From positions 1 through 64,000 of the forward strand of contig NAKE01000001.1 in NCBI GenBank assembly GCA_008680965.1: a stretch of 64,000 bases of DNA. The letters run 5' to 3'. The position numbers and the translations under genes are program-made. Below are positions 61,541 to 64,000 of the stretch, piece after piece; position 1 is the stretch's first letter; every line of letters starts with the position of its first letter. A model generated the notes under the pieces. That model did not search any database, was not told the origin of the DNA, and saw only the letters and a list, made by a program, of their open reading frames with translations. The stretch comes from Collinsella aerofaciens (GTDB lineage: Bacteria > Actinomycetota > Coriobacteriia > Coriobacteriales > Coriobacteriaceae).

Positions 61541-62206
61541 CTACCCCGCTACGCGCACGCTGGGGCACAAATCTGCCAGCGGACACTCGTCGCACTTGGG
61601 TTTGCGGGCATCGCAGATTTCGCGACCGAAGGTGATCCACTGATGGTTGACCGACTCCCAATACTCGTGCGGCAAAATCTTGAGCAGATCCTGCTCGGTC
61701 TTGAGCGGCTCCTTGGCATGCGTCTTGGGACTCAGCATCAGGCGGTGCGCAATGCGGTTGACGTGCGTATCCACTGCGATGCCTTCCACGATGCCGTACC
61801 CCACGTTGAGTACGATGTTCGCCGTCTTGCGCCCCACGCCCGGCAGCTTTACAAGCTCCTTCATGTCGGCCGGTACCTCGCCGCCGTAGTCAGCAACGAT
61901 CATCTGGGCGGCCTCCACGGCATGCTTGGCCTTACTCTTATAAAAGCCGAGTGACTTAATGGTGTCCGCCACGTCAGCCACGCTCGCCCCGGCCATGGCC
62001 TCGGGCGTGGGCCACTGGGCAAACAGCCGCGGCGTCACCTTGTTGACCTGCGCGTCGGTCGTTTGCGCCGAGAGTAGCACCGCGATCAGCAGGCGGAAGG
62101 GATTCTCGTGGTCCAAAAAGCACTCGACCGGGCCATAGCGACGGTTGAGGCGCTCACACACCTCGATGGCGCGCTCGCGCTTGGCGGCATTGGTCTCGCG
62201 TGGCAT
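61541..62206 (-). CDS. nth: Endonuclease III
   Basis: A 221-aa DNA glycosylase/AP lyase that removes oxidised pyrimidines. The helix-hairpin-helix ELVKLPGVGRKTANIVLN contains the catalytic Lys, and VDTHVNRIAHRL carries the Asp. The 4Fe-4S cluster follows as C-x6-C-x2-C-x5-C in CDARKPKCDECPLADLC. ATG 62206 (MPRETNA) has GAGGA 5 bases upstream; an upstream ATG lacks a ribosome site. It lies between the ABC exporter and mfd on the same strand, a compact repair pair. Confidence 0.95.
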   Translation of the reverse strand: MPRETNAAKRERAIEVCERLNRRYGPVECFLDHENPFRLLIAVLLSAQTTDAQVNKVTPRLFAQWPTPEAMAGASVADVADTIKSLGFYKSKAKHAVEAAQMIVADYGGEVPADMKELVKLPGVGRKTANIVLNVGYGIVEGIAVDTHVNRIAHRLMLSPKTHAKEPLKTEQDLLKILPHEYWESVNHQWITFGREICDARKPKCDECPLADLCPSVRVAG

Positions 62207-62269
62207 AACGACTCCTCGGCTCAACGGCACAATAAACTTATGGGCACAATTGTCCCACGTCCTAGACGC

Positions 62270-64000
<1,731 letters not shown>

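Noticed and set aside
58692..61643. 983-aa open frame opposite mfd
   Set aside because: Antisense of mfd, His/Arg/Ala-rich composition typical of shadow frames; no domain.

Overview
The window looks like a contig end from a high-GC gut Actinomycetota of the Coriobacteriia, most like Collinsella. The pointers are strong G/C third-position bias, mannose-family PTS operons each paired with a GntR regulator and a sugar-isomerase (SIS) protein, a transcriptional T-box in front of pheST, CbiM-type ECF transport, DUF4012 and insulinase-type peptidases, and AT-poor intergenic regions full of palindromic repeats. The genus is an inference from gene content; no rRNA is present.

Layout. Positions 1-4570 form a long inverted repeat (arms about 2.24 kb, centre about 2241-2329). 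It holds two copies of a zinc-dependent phospholipase C-like gene and of an AbiEi/DUF559-like gene, plus the end of an ECF ATPase gene. Each arm has its own single-base deletions, and correcting either arm gives the same gene lengths (849 and 1,074 nt), so a fold-back sequencing or assembly artefact is the best explanation. Positions 4387-7092 encode an ECF metal transporter (CbiM/NikM, EcfT, EcfA) behind a NikR-type palindrome. Positions 7262-11340 are pheT, pheS and a T-box leader. Then come an M32 carboxypeptidase, glmM, a DUF4012 protein and an EamA exporter.

A tRNA-Val (18361) is followed by a small accessory stretch (18826-23313): a DUF5710 protein, a zinc-knuckle protein, an HNH endonuclease, a helical protein and an AlbA_2/HATPase regulator-like protein whose upstream region carries two arrays of TATCTCTC motifs.

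Positions 23744-28489 (cluster 1: GntR, EIIA, EIIB, SIS, EIIC, EIID), 40323-42191 (cluster 3: recQ-coupled GntR plus SIS), 46980-51472 (cluster 2: EIIAB, EIIC, EIID, SIS, HAD) and 53126-55046 (cluster 4: SIS and divergent GntR) give four related SIS proteins of the fructosamine-6-phosphate deglycase (FrlB/GfrE/GfrF/FraB) type within 29 kb. With PTS uptake this suggests use of Amadori compounds or amino sugars: the PTS phosphorylates the sugar on entry, the SIS protein splits the sugar phosphate from the amino acid, and UTRA-domain GntR proteins sense the intermediate. Substrates are not readable from sequence.

Between the clusters lie an M16C metalloprotease, an IS3-family element inserted in the loop of a resident hairpin repeat, a zinc-ribbon/LRR/YD-repeat membrane protein, a HicAB-type module, 5-formyl-THF cyclo-ligase, an AbiEi/DUF559-like protein, metA, an LDH-family enzyme, recQ and a YitT protein. 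The right end holds a GNAT acetyltransferase, threonine aldolase, PAP2 phosphatase, mfd, nth and an ABC exporter cut by the window edge.

The intergenic DNA is unusually structured. At least five repeat or hairpin families occur. One (9775-9866, 44487-44659, 52961-53126) keeps its paired architecture and internal-loop motifs while the stem sequences differ completely, which is the pattern expected of a conserved structured element.
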